Shown piece after piece: positions 8,860 to 17,443 of a DNA stretch of 64,000 nt. The stretch spans positions 1 through 64,000 of the forward strand of contig CAZTGZ010000010.1 of assembly GCA_964613385.1 (NCBI GenBank), read 5' to 3'. A program made the translations under genes and the position numbers. Source of the stretch: CAZTGZ01 sp964613385 (lineage in GTDB: Bacteria > Bacteroidota > Bacteroidia > NS11-12g > UBA9320). Numbering within the stretch: the stretch's first letter is position 1; each line of letters starts with the position of its first letter. The notes under the pieces were generated by a model. It saw only the letters and a list, made by a program, of their open reading frames with translations. It searched no databases and was not told the origin of the DNA.

Positions 8860-9291
8860 ATGATGAAAATAACTAAAATCTTTCTTTTGGTAAGTTTGGC
8901 CGTTTTACTGAGTTTTCAGGGGTGCAAGTACGAAGAAGGTCCTATGCTGTCACTCAGCAGTAAAAAGAACCGGGCTGTAAACAAATGGGTCATCGATAAG
9001 GTTTACGAAAAAGGGGTGGACAATACGGAGGAATACAAGCGGTTTTTCGTGAATTATTCCATTGAGCTGAAGTCGGACAAAAATTATGTACTTAAGTATC
9101 GTCCGTTTAATTTTTCGGATTATGAAGAGAAAGGAACCTGGGATTTTTCCGGTGATAAAAAGCAAATAATCTTCAAACCAACGGACCAAAGCTCTGGGAG
9201 CATATGGAATATTTTGCGTCTGAAATCCAACGAAGCATGGGTTACGCAGTTAGTGGATGGCGAAGAACTGGAATTGCACATGAAAGATTGA
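8860..9291 (+). CDS. Lipocalin-like lipoprotein
   Basis: A 143-residue predicted lipoprotein: a hydrophobic signal (about 5-20) ends in a lipobox-like SFQGC, placing the mature N-terminal cysteine near residue 22. The rest is a beta-rich domain with W44, YVLKYRPF and GTWDFSGDKKQIIF, the layout of small lipocalin-like domains common in Bacteroidota. It probably sits in the outer membrane or periplasm. Its ATG starts one base after the DUF1801 stop, implying translational coupling. No ligand or function can be inferred. Confidence 0.72.
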   Translation: MMKITKIFLLVSLAVLLSFQGCKYEEGPMLSLSSKKNRAVNKWVIDKVYEKGVDNTEEYKRFFVNYSIELKSDKNYVLKYRPFNFSDYEEKGTWDFSGDKKQIIFKPTDQSSGSIWNILRLKSNEAWVTQLVDGEELELHMKD

Positions 9292-9341
9292 GTTTTTTGA
9301 AAGGGAAGCGCCATAGTAAATTTAGATTCACAGAACATGCT

Positions 9342-9968
9342 ATGTTTCGAATCATATGCGCATGTTGTTTACTGATGATGATGGGTGTTTTTCAGGTCCG
9401 TGCTCAGGAGAGTCCCAAAAAACTGATGAAGGGCGTGGGTTGTATGTATAAATTGGGTGTGACCTATTATGCGGATTTTTTATACCGTCCGATACGATGG
9501 GTAGAATTTCATATCCTGAATGGGTATAGTAAAAGTAGTCCTCAACTGGCCAATATGTCCAATTCAGAAGTTTGGGGATGGTATACAGGAGCGGGGCTTT
9601 CTTTACTGACGGCTCCCATGCGATGTAATTATAATGAAAAGAAAATTGTGAATGGGAGTTTTAAGGTCGGAGTGAGCGTGATAGGAGGCAAAGTATGGAT
9701 GAAAACCGAAAAATACTTTCCCGGAGATGCGTATAGTTCCAAAACGATAGGATACGCATTGAAAAACGAGTGGTTTGGAGGATTTGAATGGATCATTGTA
9801 GGCTATGAACTTAATTTTGACGAAACCATAAAGTTGGGTTTGTATCCAATCATGGCTTGTGATGGAACTCGCCCGGTTGCCGACATTTTCGAGTTAGAGT
9901 TTCTACCTGGATTGGGACATATGTTCCAAATATCACCGGGGTTTTCTTTACATTTTATATGGAGATGA
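9342..9968 (+). CDS. Secreted hypothetical protein, possible small outer-membrane barrel
   Basis: I place the start at 9342 (MFRIICACCLLMMM), which gives 208 residues with a clear signal peptide ending near VRAQ. The longer open frame from 9204 would overlap the upstream lipoprotein gene by 88 bases and bury the signal. The mature part has alternating hydrophobic and aromatic strands (YYADFLYRPIRW, GWYTGAGLSLL, GYALKNEWFGGFEW) and ends in SLHFIWR, which suggests an 8- to 10-strand outer-membrane barrel. No family is recognised. Its last 10 bases overlap the next gene. Confidence 0.65.
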   Translation: MFRIICACCLLMMMGVFQVRAQESPKKLMKGVGCMYKLGVTYYADFLYRPIRWVEFHILNGYSKSSPQLANMSNSEVWGWYTGAGLSLLTAPMRCNYNEKKIVNGSFKVGVSVIGGKVWMKTEKYFPGDAYSSKTIGYALKNEWFGGFEWIIVGYELNFDETIKLGLYPIMACDGTRPVADIFELEFLPGLGHMFQISPGFSLHFIWR

Positions 9969-10480
9969 AAGCCTTTAACCTTACTACAAGGACGCTGTTT
10001 CTATTTTGGATTTATGTTTCTATGCAATCTATGTCGACTTGCGATGAATTGGAGCCTTTACCCGGTTTTGAAGGCGAGCCATTTATTCGCATTATCAGCG
10101 ATAGCAGTTTTAAAGTGTATTATACTAACGATATGGGAACGGGTGATACACTCAGGTATAATCATACCCGGAGGTCTTTTTTTTCAATTCCGTTCGATAT
10201 GCATTCCAATACCATGCATTATGCTTTCTTTCAAAACGACAGCTATTTAGGAAAGTTGACACTGAATTATAGCTTGCTGTTTTCCAGACACTTGCGAGGG
10301 AAAAGTAAGTATTATTTGATGCAATTTGATACCGTTGAGGTAGACAGCAGTTCAGATTTTCGAAATTTATATGGTAGAGATTGGATTACCCATCCTCATG
10401 ACCAACGGATAGATTCAATCGGCGATTTGGGGAATTATTTTAACAGTTCCTATTCTCCTTATCTCCGGTTAAAGCTCTGA
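9959..10480 (+). CDS. Hypothetical exported protein
   Basis: A protein of 171-173 residues whose ATG lies inside the end of the preceding gene (start 9959 or, six bases later, 9965), a typical coupled arrangement. The N-terminus is hydrophobic (about 8-22) and followed by SMSTC, a possible but poor lipobox. The body is beta-rich with many aromatic residues. No known domain is recognised. It closes a run of four small plus-strand genes (DUF1801, lipoprotein, barrel-like protein, this gene). About 175 bases of non-coding, AT-rich sequence follow before the convergent porin. Confidence 0.6.
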   Translation: MEMKAFNLTTRTLFLFWIYVSMQSMSTCDELEPLPGFEGEPFIRIISDSSFKVYYTNDMGTGDTLRYNHTRRSFFSIPFDMHSNTMHYAFFQNDSYLGKLTLNYSLLFSRHLRGKSKYYLMQFDTVEVDSSSDFRNLYGRDWITHPHDQRIDSIGDLGNYFNSSYSPYLRLKL

Positions 10481-10656
10481 ATGCAAAGGGATTAATTAGT
10501 AAGAACTGGATGGAGATATTCAGTTTGGCTGTAGTAGCCTGGATATCTTGAGGATGATAACCGATATTGAAAATGAATCCCTGATTTCTACAACCTAATT
10601 TCAATAATGTATATTTTGGTGTCTTATCTCTACCATCATTCACTTTGATTCCCTCA

Positions 10657-11847
10657 CTAAAATGTAACAACACCAGAAAGTCTATAGATCAAATTTTTGT
10701 TTGTCCCATTTTCTAAATAAGTAGCATCAGACTGTAATTTTAAGCTGTGTTTGTTAAAATAATAAGACATCCCGACAACATACTCCTTTTGCTTCTTCAT
10801 ACTGGACGCCACTGAATTTTCGGGAATAATTTGTGCATACCTTGAAGCAATTTCAATTTTCTCGGTTATAAAATATCCGGATTGTATCATAAATGTTTTT
10901 CCCGAAACAATATAATTGCGCTGGGTTGAGTCTTTTTCGTTGATAATTATAGCCTTGTTGGAATGTCTTTGATAGAATTCTGATTCCATAGATAAACCCA
11001 TGTATTTAAATACAAAATCAGCTCCGTAGTATTTAATATTCGCACTTTCAGAGTTGTACAAATAATCACCCAACTGACCCATGGTTCTTGTGGAAGCTTC
11101 GTTAAAACTATATACACCTGCAATCGATAGTTTTGGCTTTTTTTCCCTCGAAATGTCTGCTTCAATATAATCTCCCTTAAATAAAAAATCTCCAAAAGGT
11201 AGAAATTCAGCTCTGGCTGTATAACAGAGCTTTCCATTTTTATCAGATACAATTCGGCCTTCGCCGCTTGATATAGCAAAGGTTGACTTTAACACTGATT
11301 TATTGAGATTGAAATTTGTGTATATCCAAATACCTTTATCTCTGTCCAAAGTAAAATTGTTATTGGAAATTGAACGTTCAACCAATTGAAGATTTGCAGA
11401 GGAAATTTGTCTTTGCCTGTTTCCGGGTATTTTAGTTTGCCCAAAACCGATGCGTAGCCATTTGTTTGCATCATAAAATAACATGGCATCTCTCAAGACT
11501 AAATTATTTTGTACAGAATTATTCGCTGATGTGATATCACCTTGAGCAAAACCCAATTGAATACGGTATGAGAAACTGGGGTTGAATGCTCTACCCTGAA
11601 TATTCAAACGACATCTTCGAAGCAAAAAGTCTGTACCTGTAGTCTCATGGATAATATCTCTTTTGGCCTCAAATAAACTCTGTATTCTTCCGCCAATAGA
11701 AACAGTAAAGGAAGAGTCGGCAGATAAGAATTGAATTCCTTTTTCGGCCTCCATTTGAAATGAAGGTTGTTTAATTTGTGCTTTACAATTGAAGCTAACA
11801 ACTAGAATAAGGCAAGTCGCTAACTTAATTGATATTAATAATTTCAT
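10657..11847 (-). CDS. Phosphate-selective porin O/P family outer-membrane protein
   Basis: A 396-residue outer-membrane barrel: signal peptide (1-23, ending CKAQ), then the OprO/OprP-type opening FTVSIGGRIQ, FLLRRCRLNIQGRAF and SYRIQLGFAQGD, and a C-terminal strand ending in phenylalanine (GVVTF). It should form a channel for anions or small solutes; phosphate specificity cannot be claimed from sequence alone. It is flanked by non-coding stretches on both sides and its gene is clearly more AT-rich than its neighbours (a hand count of bases 10861-10920 gives 19 G+C of 60, against 33 of 60 at 12301-12360), so it may be a later arrival. Confidence 0.85.
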   Translation of the reverse strand: MKLLISIKLATCLILVVSFNCKAQIKQPSFQMEAEKGIQFLSADSSFTVSIGGRIQSLFEAKRDIIHETTGTDFLLRRCRLNIQGRAFNPSFSYRIQLGFAQGDITSANNSVQNNLVLRDAMLFYDANKWLRIGFGQTKIPGNRQRQISSANLQLVERSISNNNFTLDRDKGIWIYTNFNLNKSVLKSTFAISSGEGRIVSDKNGKLCYTARAEFLPFGDFLFKGDYIEADISREKKPKLSIAGVYSFNEASTRTMGQLGDYLYNSESANIKYYGADFVFKYMGLSMESEFYQRHSNKAIIINEKDSTQRNYIVSGKTFMIQSGYFITEKIEIASRYAQIIPENSVASSMKKQKEYVVGMSYYFNKHSLKLQSDATYLENGTNKNLIYRLSGVVTF

Positions 11848-12027
11848 ATAAAGTATTAAGCTATGAATATTTTTATAGGCTTGCTTCTACTTACAAATTC
11901 CAAAATTATCAGTATTAGACATCAATTCATAATTCTTTTGTTATTACCAAATCTAATATCAATCGAACTCCCGATCCTTATAAGCGCTCAATTCGTCTTA
12001 TACCAGGTTTATTCAGATTGCGTTAAC

Positions 12028-12035
12028 TATTTTTG
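12028..12035 (+). promoter_or_regulatory. Candidate -7 element before the OmpA-family gene
   Basis: TATTTTTG matches TAnnTTTG 14 bases before the GTG start at 12050. The leader would be very short. No -33 TTTG is seen at 19 bases. Confidence 0.3.
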
Positions 12036-12049
12036 AGTTAATATTATTT

Positions 12050-13654
12050 GTGAACGCATCTTTACAGAACTTATGGCTTGTTGGATTCCTTATTCTCCTG
12101 AATTTGGTCTCAAATGCTCAGGATACCCGTGAAACTTATGACTATAAAGAGCTCATCGTAAAATCGGAAGGTAAAAGCATTGAATGGAAAACCACGAGCA
12201 AGGTAAGCGGATACACCTATACCGAAAGTGCGAAAGTGGGTAAATGGCAGTATTACGATGAAGCCGGTAATTTGGTTAAGATTGAGAATTATAAGAAAAC
12301 GGGCAAGCGAAGCAGCGTAAAGGAAGGCATCTGGGAATACTATAGTCCGGATGGAGAGCGAATCAAAGCTGAGGTATATCAGAATGGAGTGGCGGCAGAA
12401 ACGCAGTATTTCCAGGCCTGCATTCTCAAGGAATACGGAATGCTGTATGACATAGCTTTTAAGGACACGGTCTTCGTAGAAACCGTGTATCGTGGAGGAC
12501 AAAAAATCTCAGAAACTGTATATAGCGGCAATATCCGACTCCTGACCAAATATTATACGGGATTGCAGCAAAAACTGGTAGCCGACAACGAGCACAATGA
12601 ACGAAATTATGGCAACCCCGAGCTCCTGATAGATCCTGAGCCCTTGACGCATTTACAGGAAGACAACCTGGTGCTGAACCCGGGATTTGAGAATCATCCG
12701 GGACTTAAATTTTCGTTTACGAGCATCGACAAGGAAGTGCAGGATGTTTTTCGGGTAAGTGGTAGTCCGGATTTTTATATACATAATACCATTGCCCAAA
12801 AGAGCGGGGAAGCTTCGCTGGGTTTCAGAATCTATTCCGAAAGAGGGAATGACATCGAGTATTTTGCCATGGCCCTGAAAGACAGCATGCGGGCAGGACA
12901 ATTGTATTGTTTCAAATTTTACCTGAAACTGGGTACTGAATCGAATTATGCGGCCAAGAGAATCGGAATCATATTCAGCCAGCAATTGTTGCGTTTTGAG
13001 CGCTTATCGCAACAGATTCAACCGCATATCTGGCTGGATAAGGACTGGCTGATTTATAAAAGTGGATGGATGAGAATGGAATGCACATATCGCGCTACCG
13101 GAGGCGAAAAATTTATCAATATAGGTACATTCTACCCGGATAAGCAACTGGAGCTTAAGAAGTGCAAGGGAATCATGCAGGAGAGCTATTATTATATTGA
13201 AGATGTGAGCGTTCGAAATATTTCCAAACCTGAAGAATGCCGTTGTAATGCGAATATTCCTTCGACAGAAATGAACCCTCGTTGGGGAATTTATGAGTTG
13301 GGATATGGCAAGACCTTCACCTTAAACGATGTCTATTTCGACAATGATTCCTTTGTGTTGAAACAAGAGTCATACGCAGAATTAGATAAACTGGCGGATT
13401 TGTTGCGTCATTTTGCAGGTCTTTGTATTGAAATTCAAGGGCATACGAGTTCAGTTGCCTCGCGGGAATACAATCTCAAGTTGTCGGCCAAACGAGCAGA
13501 AAATGTGAAACAATATCTCGTGAACAAAGGCATAGATCCGGCGAGAATGACGACCATAGGCTACGGGCCGGATCAACCCATTGCTGATAATACCACTGTC
13601 ATCGGACAATCGATCAACCGGAGGGTGGTGTTTAAAATTGTGGAATGGAAATAG
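12050..13654 (+). CDS. OmpA-family envelope protein with YwqK/MORN-like repeats
   Basis: A 534-residue secreted protein read from a GTG start; the next in-frame start would lose the signal peptide (hydrophobic 8-20, ending SNAQ). Order of parts: YwqK-type antitoxin/MORN-like repeats (about 50-185; units such as GKWQYYDEAGN and GIWEYYSPDGE), a beta-sandwich middle with NPGFENHPG that looks like a carbohydrate-binding-type fold (about 205-400), and a C-terminal OmpA domain (about 425-534; IEIQGHTSS, LSAKRAENVKQYL, NRRVVFKI) that should bind peptidoglycan. It probably links the outer membrane to the cell wall and may bind something outside. It stands alone between AT-rich DNA and the convergent glyS. 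Confidence 0.85.
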   Translation: MNASLQNLWLVGFLILLNLVSNAQDTRETYDYKELIVKSEGKSIEWKTTSKVSGYTYTESAKVGKWQYYDEAGNLVKIENYKKTGKRSSVKEGIWEYYSPDGERIKAEVYQNGVAAETQYFQACILKEYGMLYDIAFKDTVFVETVYRGGQKISETVYSGNIRLLTKYYTGLQQKLVADNEHNERNYGNPELLIDPEPLTHLQEDNLVLNPGFENHPGLKFSFTSIDKEVQDVFRVSGSPDFYIHNTIAQKSGEASLGFRIYSERGNDIEYFAMALKDSMRAGQLYCFKFYLKLGTESNYAAKRIGIIFSQQLLRFERLSQQIQPHIWLDKDWLIYKSGWMRMECTYRATGGEKFINIGTFYPDKQLELKKCKGIMQESYYYIEDVSVRNISKPEECRCNANIPSTEMNPRWGIYELGYGKTFTLNDVYFDNDSFVLKQESYAELDKLADLLRHFAGLCIEIQGHTSSVASREYNLKLSAKRAENVKQYLVNKGIDPARMTTIGYGPDQPIADNTTVIGQSINRRVVFKIVEWK

Positions 13655-13701
13655 ATTGAGAATACCTTGTGAACAATGGTGTTTTGAGTAAGTTCAAATA
13701 A

Positions 13702-15234
13702 TTACAATTTCCTCAGCAAAGCAGCCATGGATGTCTCCTCCCGGAGTAAGCCATCCAAAGAGGCAATCTTCACCCTTTTCTGCTCCATGCTGTCCCGGAA
13801 ACGCACCGTAACGTCCTCTGAAGTTAGACTTTCATGATCAATAGTTATGCAGAACGGGGTTCCAATGGCATCCTGGCGGCGGTAGCGCTTACCAATACTG
13901 TCTTTGTCTTCGTACTGAAGGGCAAAATCGTATTTCAGATTGTTGAAAATCTTCTCTCCCAATTCTGGCAAACCATCTTTTTTTACCAAAGGCAAAATGG
14001 CGGCCTTAACCGGCGACAGCGCGGGATGTAGCTTCAATACAGAGCGCGATTCTCCCCCGTCGAGCTGCTCTTCTTTCAGGGCTTCGCAAAATTGCAATAG
14101 AAACAATCGGTCCAGGCCAATAGAAGTCTCAATCACATATGGGATATAACTTTCGTTTAGTTCAGGATCGAAAAAGCGCAATTTCTTACCCGAAAATGCC
14201 TCGTGCTGTTTTAAGTCAAAATCGGTGCGGCTGTGTATACCTTCTACTTCTTTAAATCCAAAGGGGAATTCGTATTCAATATCAACCGCGGCGTTGGCAT
14301 AATGCGCCAGCTTCACATGGTCGTGAAAACGATAATGAGCAACAGGGGTACCCAAGGAAAGGTGCCATTTCATGCGGGCGTCTTTCCAGTATTGGTACCA
14401 TTCCAGTTCAGACCCCGGACGCACAAAAAACTGCATCTCCATCTGCTCGAATTCTTTCATGCGCATGATGAATTGTCTCGCAACGATTTCATTGCGAAAT
14501 GCTTTTCCCGTTTGGGCAATACCAAAGGGAATTTTCATTCTTCCGGATTTCTGCACGTTCAGGAAATTCACAAAAATCCCCTGAGCTGTTTCCGGTCTCA
14601 GATACAAATCTCCGTCGCCTTCCAGTGCATTCATCTGAGTGCTGTACATCAAATTGAATTGCCTCACATCGGTCCAGTTTTTGGTACCGCTGATAGGACA
14701 AACGATTCCCAGTTCTTCAATCAGGTCTTTGATCATTCCGAGATTTCCCGTTTCCAGTCCTTCTTTGAGTATGGAATCTATTTGCTGAGATTTCTCCGTA
14801 TTGCGCACCACATTGGGATGCTTTTGCCGGAACAGGCCCTCATCAAAACTGTCTCCGAAGCGCTTGGCGGCTTTCTCAACTTCCTTGTCAGATTTCTGAC
14901 GCAATTTTTCCTGATATTCCTCCAGTAACACGTCGGCACGGTAGCGCTTCTTACTATCTTTATTGTCGATCATCGGGTCGTTAAACCCATCCACGTGACC
15001 ACTGGCTTTCCAGGTTTTGGGATGCATGAAAATGGCAGCATCTATACCCACGATGTTCTCGTGCATCTGAACCATGCTTTTCCACCAGTATTCCCGCAGG
15101 TTTTTGCGCAATTCCACCCCGTTTTGTCCGTAGTCGTAAACGGCACTCAGTCCATCATAAATCTCGCTGGAAGGGAATACAAAGCCGTATTCCTTGGCAT
15201 GGGAAATTACATTTTTAAAGACGTCTTCAGACAT
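13702..15234 (-). CDS. glyS: Glycine--tRNA ligase (dimeric type)
   Basis: A 510-residue class II aminoacyl-tRNA synthetase that charges tRNA-Gly. Diagnostic parts are the N-terminal GFVFPSSEIY and YDYGQNGVELR, motif 2 region RNEIVARQFIMRMKEFEQME, TDFDLKQHE, the motif 3 region ETSIGLDRLFL, and a C-terminal anticodon-binding domain (about 400-510). This is the single-chain alpha2 form used by Bacteroidota, Gram-positives and eukaryotes, not the split alpha/beta form. The gene is monocistronic between convergent neighbours, with a -7 box and a palindrome just upstream. Confidence 0.97.
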   Translation of the reverse strand: MSEDVFKNVISHAKEYGFVFPSSEIYDGLSAVYDYGQNGVELRKNLREYWWKSMVQMHENIVGIDAAIFMHPKTWKASGHVDGFNDPMIDNKDSKKRYRADVLLEEYQEKLRQKSDKEVEKAAKRFGDSFDEGLFRQKHPNVVRNTEKSQQIDSILKEGLETGNLGMIKDLIEELGIVCPISGTKNWTDVRQFNLMYSTQMNALEGDGDLYLRPETAQGIFVNFLNVQKSGRMKIPFGIAQTGKAFRNEIVARQFIMRMKEFEQMEMQFFVRPGSELEWYQYWKDARMKWHLSLGTPVAHYRFHDHVKLAHYANAAVDIEYEFPFGFKEVEGIHSRTDFDLKQHEAFSGKKLRFFDPELNESYIPYVIETSIGLDRLFLLQFCEALKEEQLDGGESRSVLKLHPALSPVKAAILPLVKKDGLPELGEKIFNNLKYDFALQYEDKDSIGKRYRRQDAIGTPFCITIDHESLTSEDVTVRFRDSMEQKRVKIASLDGLLREETSMAALLRKL

Positions 15235-15238
15235 AAAA

Positions 15239-15258
15239 CCGAAATTTCGGCAAAGCTA
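15239..15258 (-). promoter_or_regulatory. -7 element and leader palindrome of glyS
   Basis: On the minus strand TAGCTTTG (15258 to 15251) fits TAnnTTTG. It is directly followed by the perfect 12-base palindrome CCGAAATTTCGG (15250-15239), which ends 4 bases before the glyS ATG, so the transcript should begin within the palindrome. Confidence 0.45.
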
Positions 15259-15303
15259 ACAAAATCAGCGGATTGCTTTGGAATATAGGATTTAGAAAAA
15301 TGC

Positions 15304-15696
15304 TTAACGCGCCAGAGGAACTATAATTTCAGCTTCAGAAATTCCGGTATCCGAAAAAACCGTGGTCGGTTCCTGATTAAAAGAAACCGAAATGGTTACA
15401 ATAACCGGGTGACTGCTGTCGGCAGGTTGGGATGCAAAAAGGCGCAGGGTATCATTACCCCAAAGCTGATTGTCCGTTTCCCAGTGTATGGTGGGCACGG
15501 GATCAACTTTAAAGCTGAGTTGCCGGGATTGGAGACGGACCTCTGTCAGATTTTTCCCTTCGGCTTTCAGGTTTACGGCATAGCTTCTGACAGGTGTCTC
15601 TTCTTCAGTGCAGCGCTGAAACAGCAATGCAGAAATTACGAACAAAGCAGAGCCCTTCAATACAATCTTAAAAAGCTTTTTAAAAGGTGGATTCAT
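15304..15696 (-). CDS. Hypothetical lipoprotein-like protein
   Basis: A 130-residue protein with an N-terminal hydrophobic stretch (about 14-26) followed by LLFQRC. The cysteine suggests lipid attachment, although arginine just before it is unusual for a lipobox. The rest is a single beta-rich domain of about 100 residues (VRLQSRQLSFKVDP, HPVIVTISVSF) without a recognised family. It lies 20 bases downstream of the T9SS-sorted protein gene on the same strand, so the two form an operon and may be partners at the cell surface. Confidence 0.6.
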   Translation of the reverse strand: MNPPFKKLFKIVLKGSALFVISALLFQRCTEEETPVRSYAVNLKAEGKNLTEVRLQSRQLSFKVDPVPTIHWETDNQLWGNDTLRLFASQPADSSHPVIVTISVSFNQEPTTVFSDTGISEAEIIVPLAR

Positions 15697-15716
15697 ACTA
15701 AAATTGGCAATGTCAA

Positions 15717-16658
15717 TTATCTGACCATCATCTTAGAGGCCGATATAATTCGGTTATCTTTTTGTAGCAGCACCTGGTAAACACCTGGTTTCCAGTCCGC
15801 AACATTAATGTCAATATTTTCCGGCTGTATATAAGACTGCGTAAGTACTACTTGACCCAAAGCATTCAGCACTAGAATTTCCATAGATTCCGGAAGTGGG
15901 TTTTCAATCTGTATCCGAGCCATCAGATCTACCGGATTAGGCTGAATTTTCAATTGTGATACTGACGATTCCAAGGATTTAATGCCCGATCCCAAATATG
16001 CATAGGACACGGTCAGATCGTCAATCATCCATCCGTCTTTAAAGGTTTCCGTCGAATCGCTGATAAAGTGAAATCTCAGATAAAGATTTGAGGGTGGGTC
16101 GATAAAACTCAAGGGGGCTGCCCAAATCCATTGAATTTGAGTATGCATCCAGTCTTCGGAAGTACCCGAGAAACCGGGGATGCCTCCAATGAGCGTGTCA
16201 TTTTTGGTATACAGGCTCTCTGAATTGAAAACCATCGGATTATTGACTTCCTTATCGTAAATGACATTGGTCCAGGTTTTACCGTCGTCGTAGGAAATTT
16301 CTATATAACCACCATCCCTTAAGGTATCCGTGTGAATTCTGTGTCTGAACCCGACGATTATGCCAAATCCATATTGATTGGGCAGGATCAGGTCGAAATA
16401 TGAATGATTTTGAGGAGGATAGGTGAGAGAGTCGTCGGTAATCAGAACTTTATCCGGAGAGTAGGCAGTGTTAAACTCAGTTTTGCGCGGTACGGCCTGT
16501 ATCCAGATATTTTCGCTGGCTGTATCCATCTTCAACTCTTTGCAGATAAAAGAAAAGTCGCAGTAGTTCAGTTGAAAAATTCCTTCGGCAGAATCAATTT
16601 GGGCATAGGAGTGCCATGCGTGCAGCAGGACACTCAGAAGGATCACGGCTTTTTTCAT
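15717..16658 (-). CDS. Secreted protein with T9SS type A sorting domain
   Basis: A 313-residue protein with a signal peptide (1-19, ending SYAQ), a beta-sandwich central part (about 25-225) and a C-terminal T9SS sorting domain (about 235-313; LKIQPNPVD, MEILVLNALGQVV, WKPGVYQVLL, final KMMVR). The middle contains GGYIEISYDDGKTWTNV and SNLYLRFHFISDS, as in bacterial adhesin or MAM/laminin-G-like jelly rolls, but no exact family is assigned. It should be exported and anchored on the cell surface. Its 5' end, including the first codons, has a short degenerate copy about 1.1 kb upstream, on the far side of the RAYT gene. Confidence 0.82.
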   Translation of the reverse strand: MKKAVILLSVLLHAWHSYAQIDSAEGIFQLNYCDFSFICKELKMDTASENIWIQAVPRKTEFNTAYSPDKVLITDDSLTYPPQNHSYFDLILPNQYGFGIIVGFRHRIHTDTLRDGGYIEISYDDGKTWTNVIYDKEVNNPMVFNSESLYTKNDTLIGGIPGFSGTSEDWMHTQIQWIWAAPLSFIDPPSNLYLRFHFISDSTETFKDGWMIDDLTVSYAYLGSGIKSLESSVSQLKIQPNPVDLMARIQIENPLPESMEILVLNALGQVVLTQSYIQPENIDINVADWKPGVYQVLLQKDNRIISASKMMVR

Positions 16659-16670
16659 AGGATAAAGGTA

Positions 16671-16726
16671 GCTTTTTTTGCAGATTTATGCTTGTTAATT
16701 TTTGAAAATGGTCGATCGATGCACCT
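16671..16726. repeat. Left copy of an imperfect direct repeat flanking the RAYT locus
   Basis: These 56 bases match 17764-17819 without gaps; by hand count 41 of 56 bases agree, and 19 of the first 20. The decamer GATCACGGCT just outside (16641-16650, inside the start of the T9SS gene) also recurs at 17757-17766. The pair brackets the transposase gene and REP array. Confidence 0.65.
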
Positions 16727-16731
16727 AAATC

Positions 16732-16776
16732 TGTCGCAAGAATGAGGCGTTGGCAGCGGGTTGGCTTCTTGTGACA
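16732..16776 (-). repeat. Single REP-like palindrome, inverted relative to the array
   Basis: It runs from TGTCGCAAG to CTTCTTGTGACA and is an imperfect reverse complement of the units at 17444-17751; the arms match well and the centre differs. It lies 25 bases beyond the RAYT stop codon, so the gene is bracketed by REP elements in opposite orientation. Confidence 0.7.
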
Positions 16777-16801
16777 GGTTTAATGCATATTGATAATCAT
16801 T

Positions 16802-17350
16802 TTAATCGATAAATTCAATCTCCAATAATTCATTTTTCCCCGCATATCTGCCGGCACTGCTCCACCGGTAATCCCATGACTCAAACACTACGCCAGCGTT
16901 TACAGGATTATTATGCAGATACTCCAGTTTGCTTTCTATCATGTAATTATCTGATAGCTCAATTGGTTGGTTATGTTGTTGCCAAAATTGCCAATTGTAA
17001 TTATTACTGTTACTTTTTCCGGCTTCTCTGAATATTCCAAGCATCCATTCCTTGCGACTTTCTGTAGGAAGGCAAGAAATTAATTCTTTGATCCGGACTG
17101 AGGTATGTTTCTTCAAGTCCCTCATTATATTCTCCATGGAGATGAATCGTGTACCGATTATCAAATGCACATGATTGGACATTATCACCCAGGCATAGAC
17201 AATTAATCCTTTATGTTGCTGGCAGAATTTTAAACTACTTAAGATCTCTTCACAATATTCTTTTCGTGTAAAAACATCCACCCACTTTACAGTGGTCAAA
17301 GTCACAAAGTAGGGACGTGTTTGGTCACGAAATTTATAGGCACGGCTCAT
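16802..17350 (-). CDS. REP-associated tyrosine transposase (RAYT, Y1/IS200-like HUH fold)
   Basis: A 182-residue single-strand DNA transposase of the Y1_Tnp superfamily. It has the N-terminal YFVTLTTVKW strand, the metal-binding HUH motif as HVH at 60-62 (IMSNHVHLI) and the C-terminal EYLHNNPVNAG box, which holds the candidate catalytic tyrosine Y144. RAYTs are domesticated relatives of IS200/IS605 that nick and spread REP palindromes rather than themselves. The protein looks intact, and the gene has REP-like palindromes on both sides, which supports this call over a plain IS200 element. Its -7 box is at 17370-17377. Confidence 0.9.
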   Translation of the reverse strand: MSRAYKFRDQTRPYFVTLTTVKWVDVFTRKEYCEEILSSLKFCQQHKGLIVYAWVIMSNHVHLIIGTRFISMENIMRDLKKHTSVRIKELISCLPTESRKEWMLGIFREAGKSNSNNYNWQFWQQHNQPIELSDNYMIESKLEYLHNNPVNAGVVFESWDYRWSSAGRYAGKNELLEIEFID

Positions 17351-17369
17351 CGATATTGACTTGGTTGGT

Positions 17370-17377
17370 CAAAATTA
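17370..17377 (-). promoter_or_regulatory. -7 promoter element of the RAYT gene
   Basis: On the minus strand TAATTTTG (17377 to 17370) fits TAnnTTTG and lies 19 bases before the RAYT ATG, a suitable distance for a short leader. Confidence 0.5.
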
Positions 17378-17443
17378 TTCATTTTGTCAGGGTGTACCGT
17401 TGGTTGCAACGATCAAACTTTTACAAAAATGGATGATTGCATG

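Noticed and set aside
10440..10673. 77-residue minus-strand open frame between the orphan gene and the porin
   Set aside because: It overlaps both neighbours' ends, has no recognisable start context or family, and its composition fits AT-rich non-coding DNA.
14233..14928. 231-residue antisense frame in glyS
   Set aside because: Long antisense frames are common over conserved genes; the glyS frame has full family motifs and this one none.
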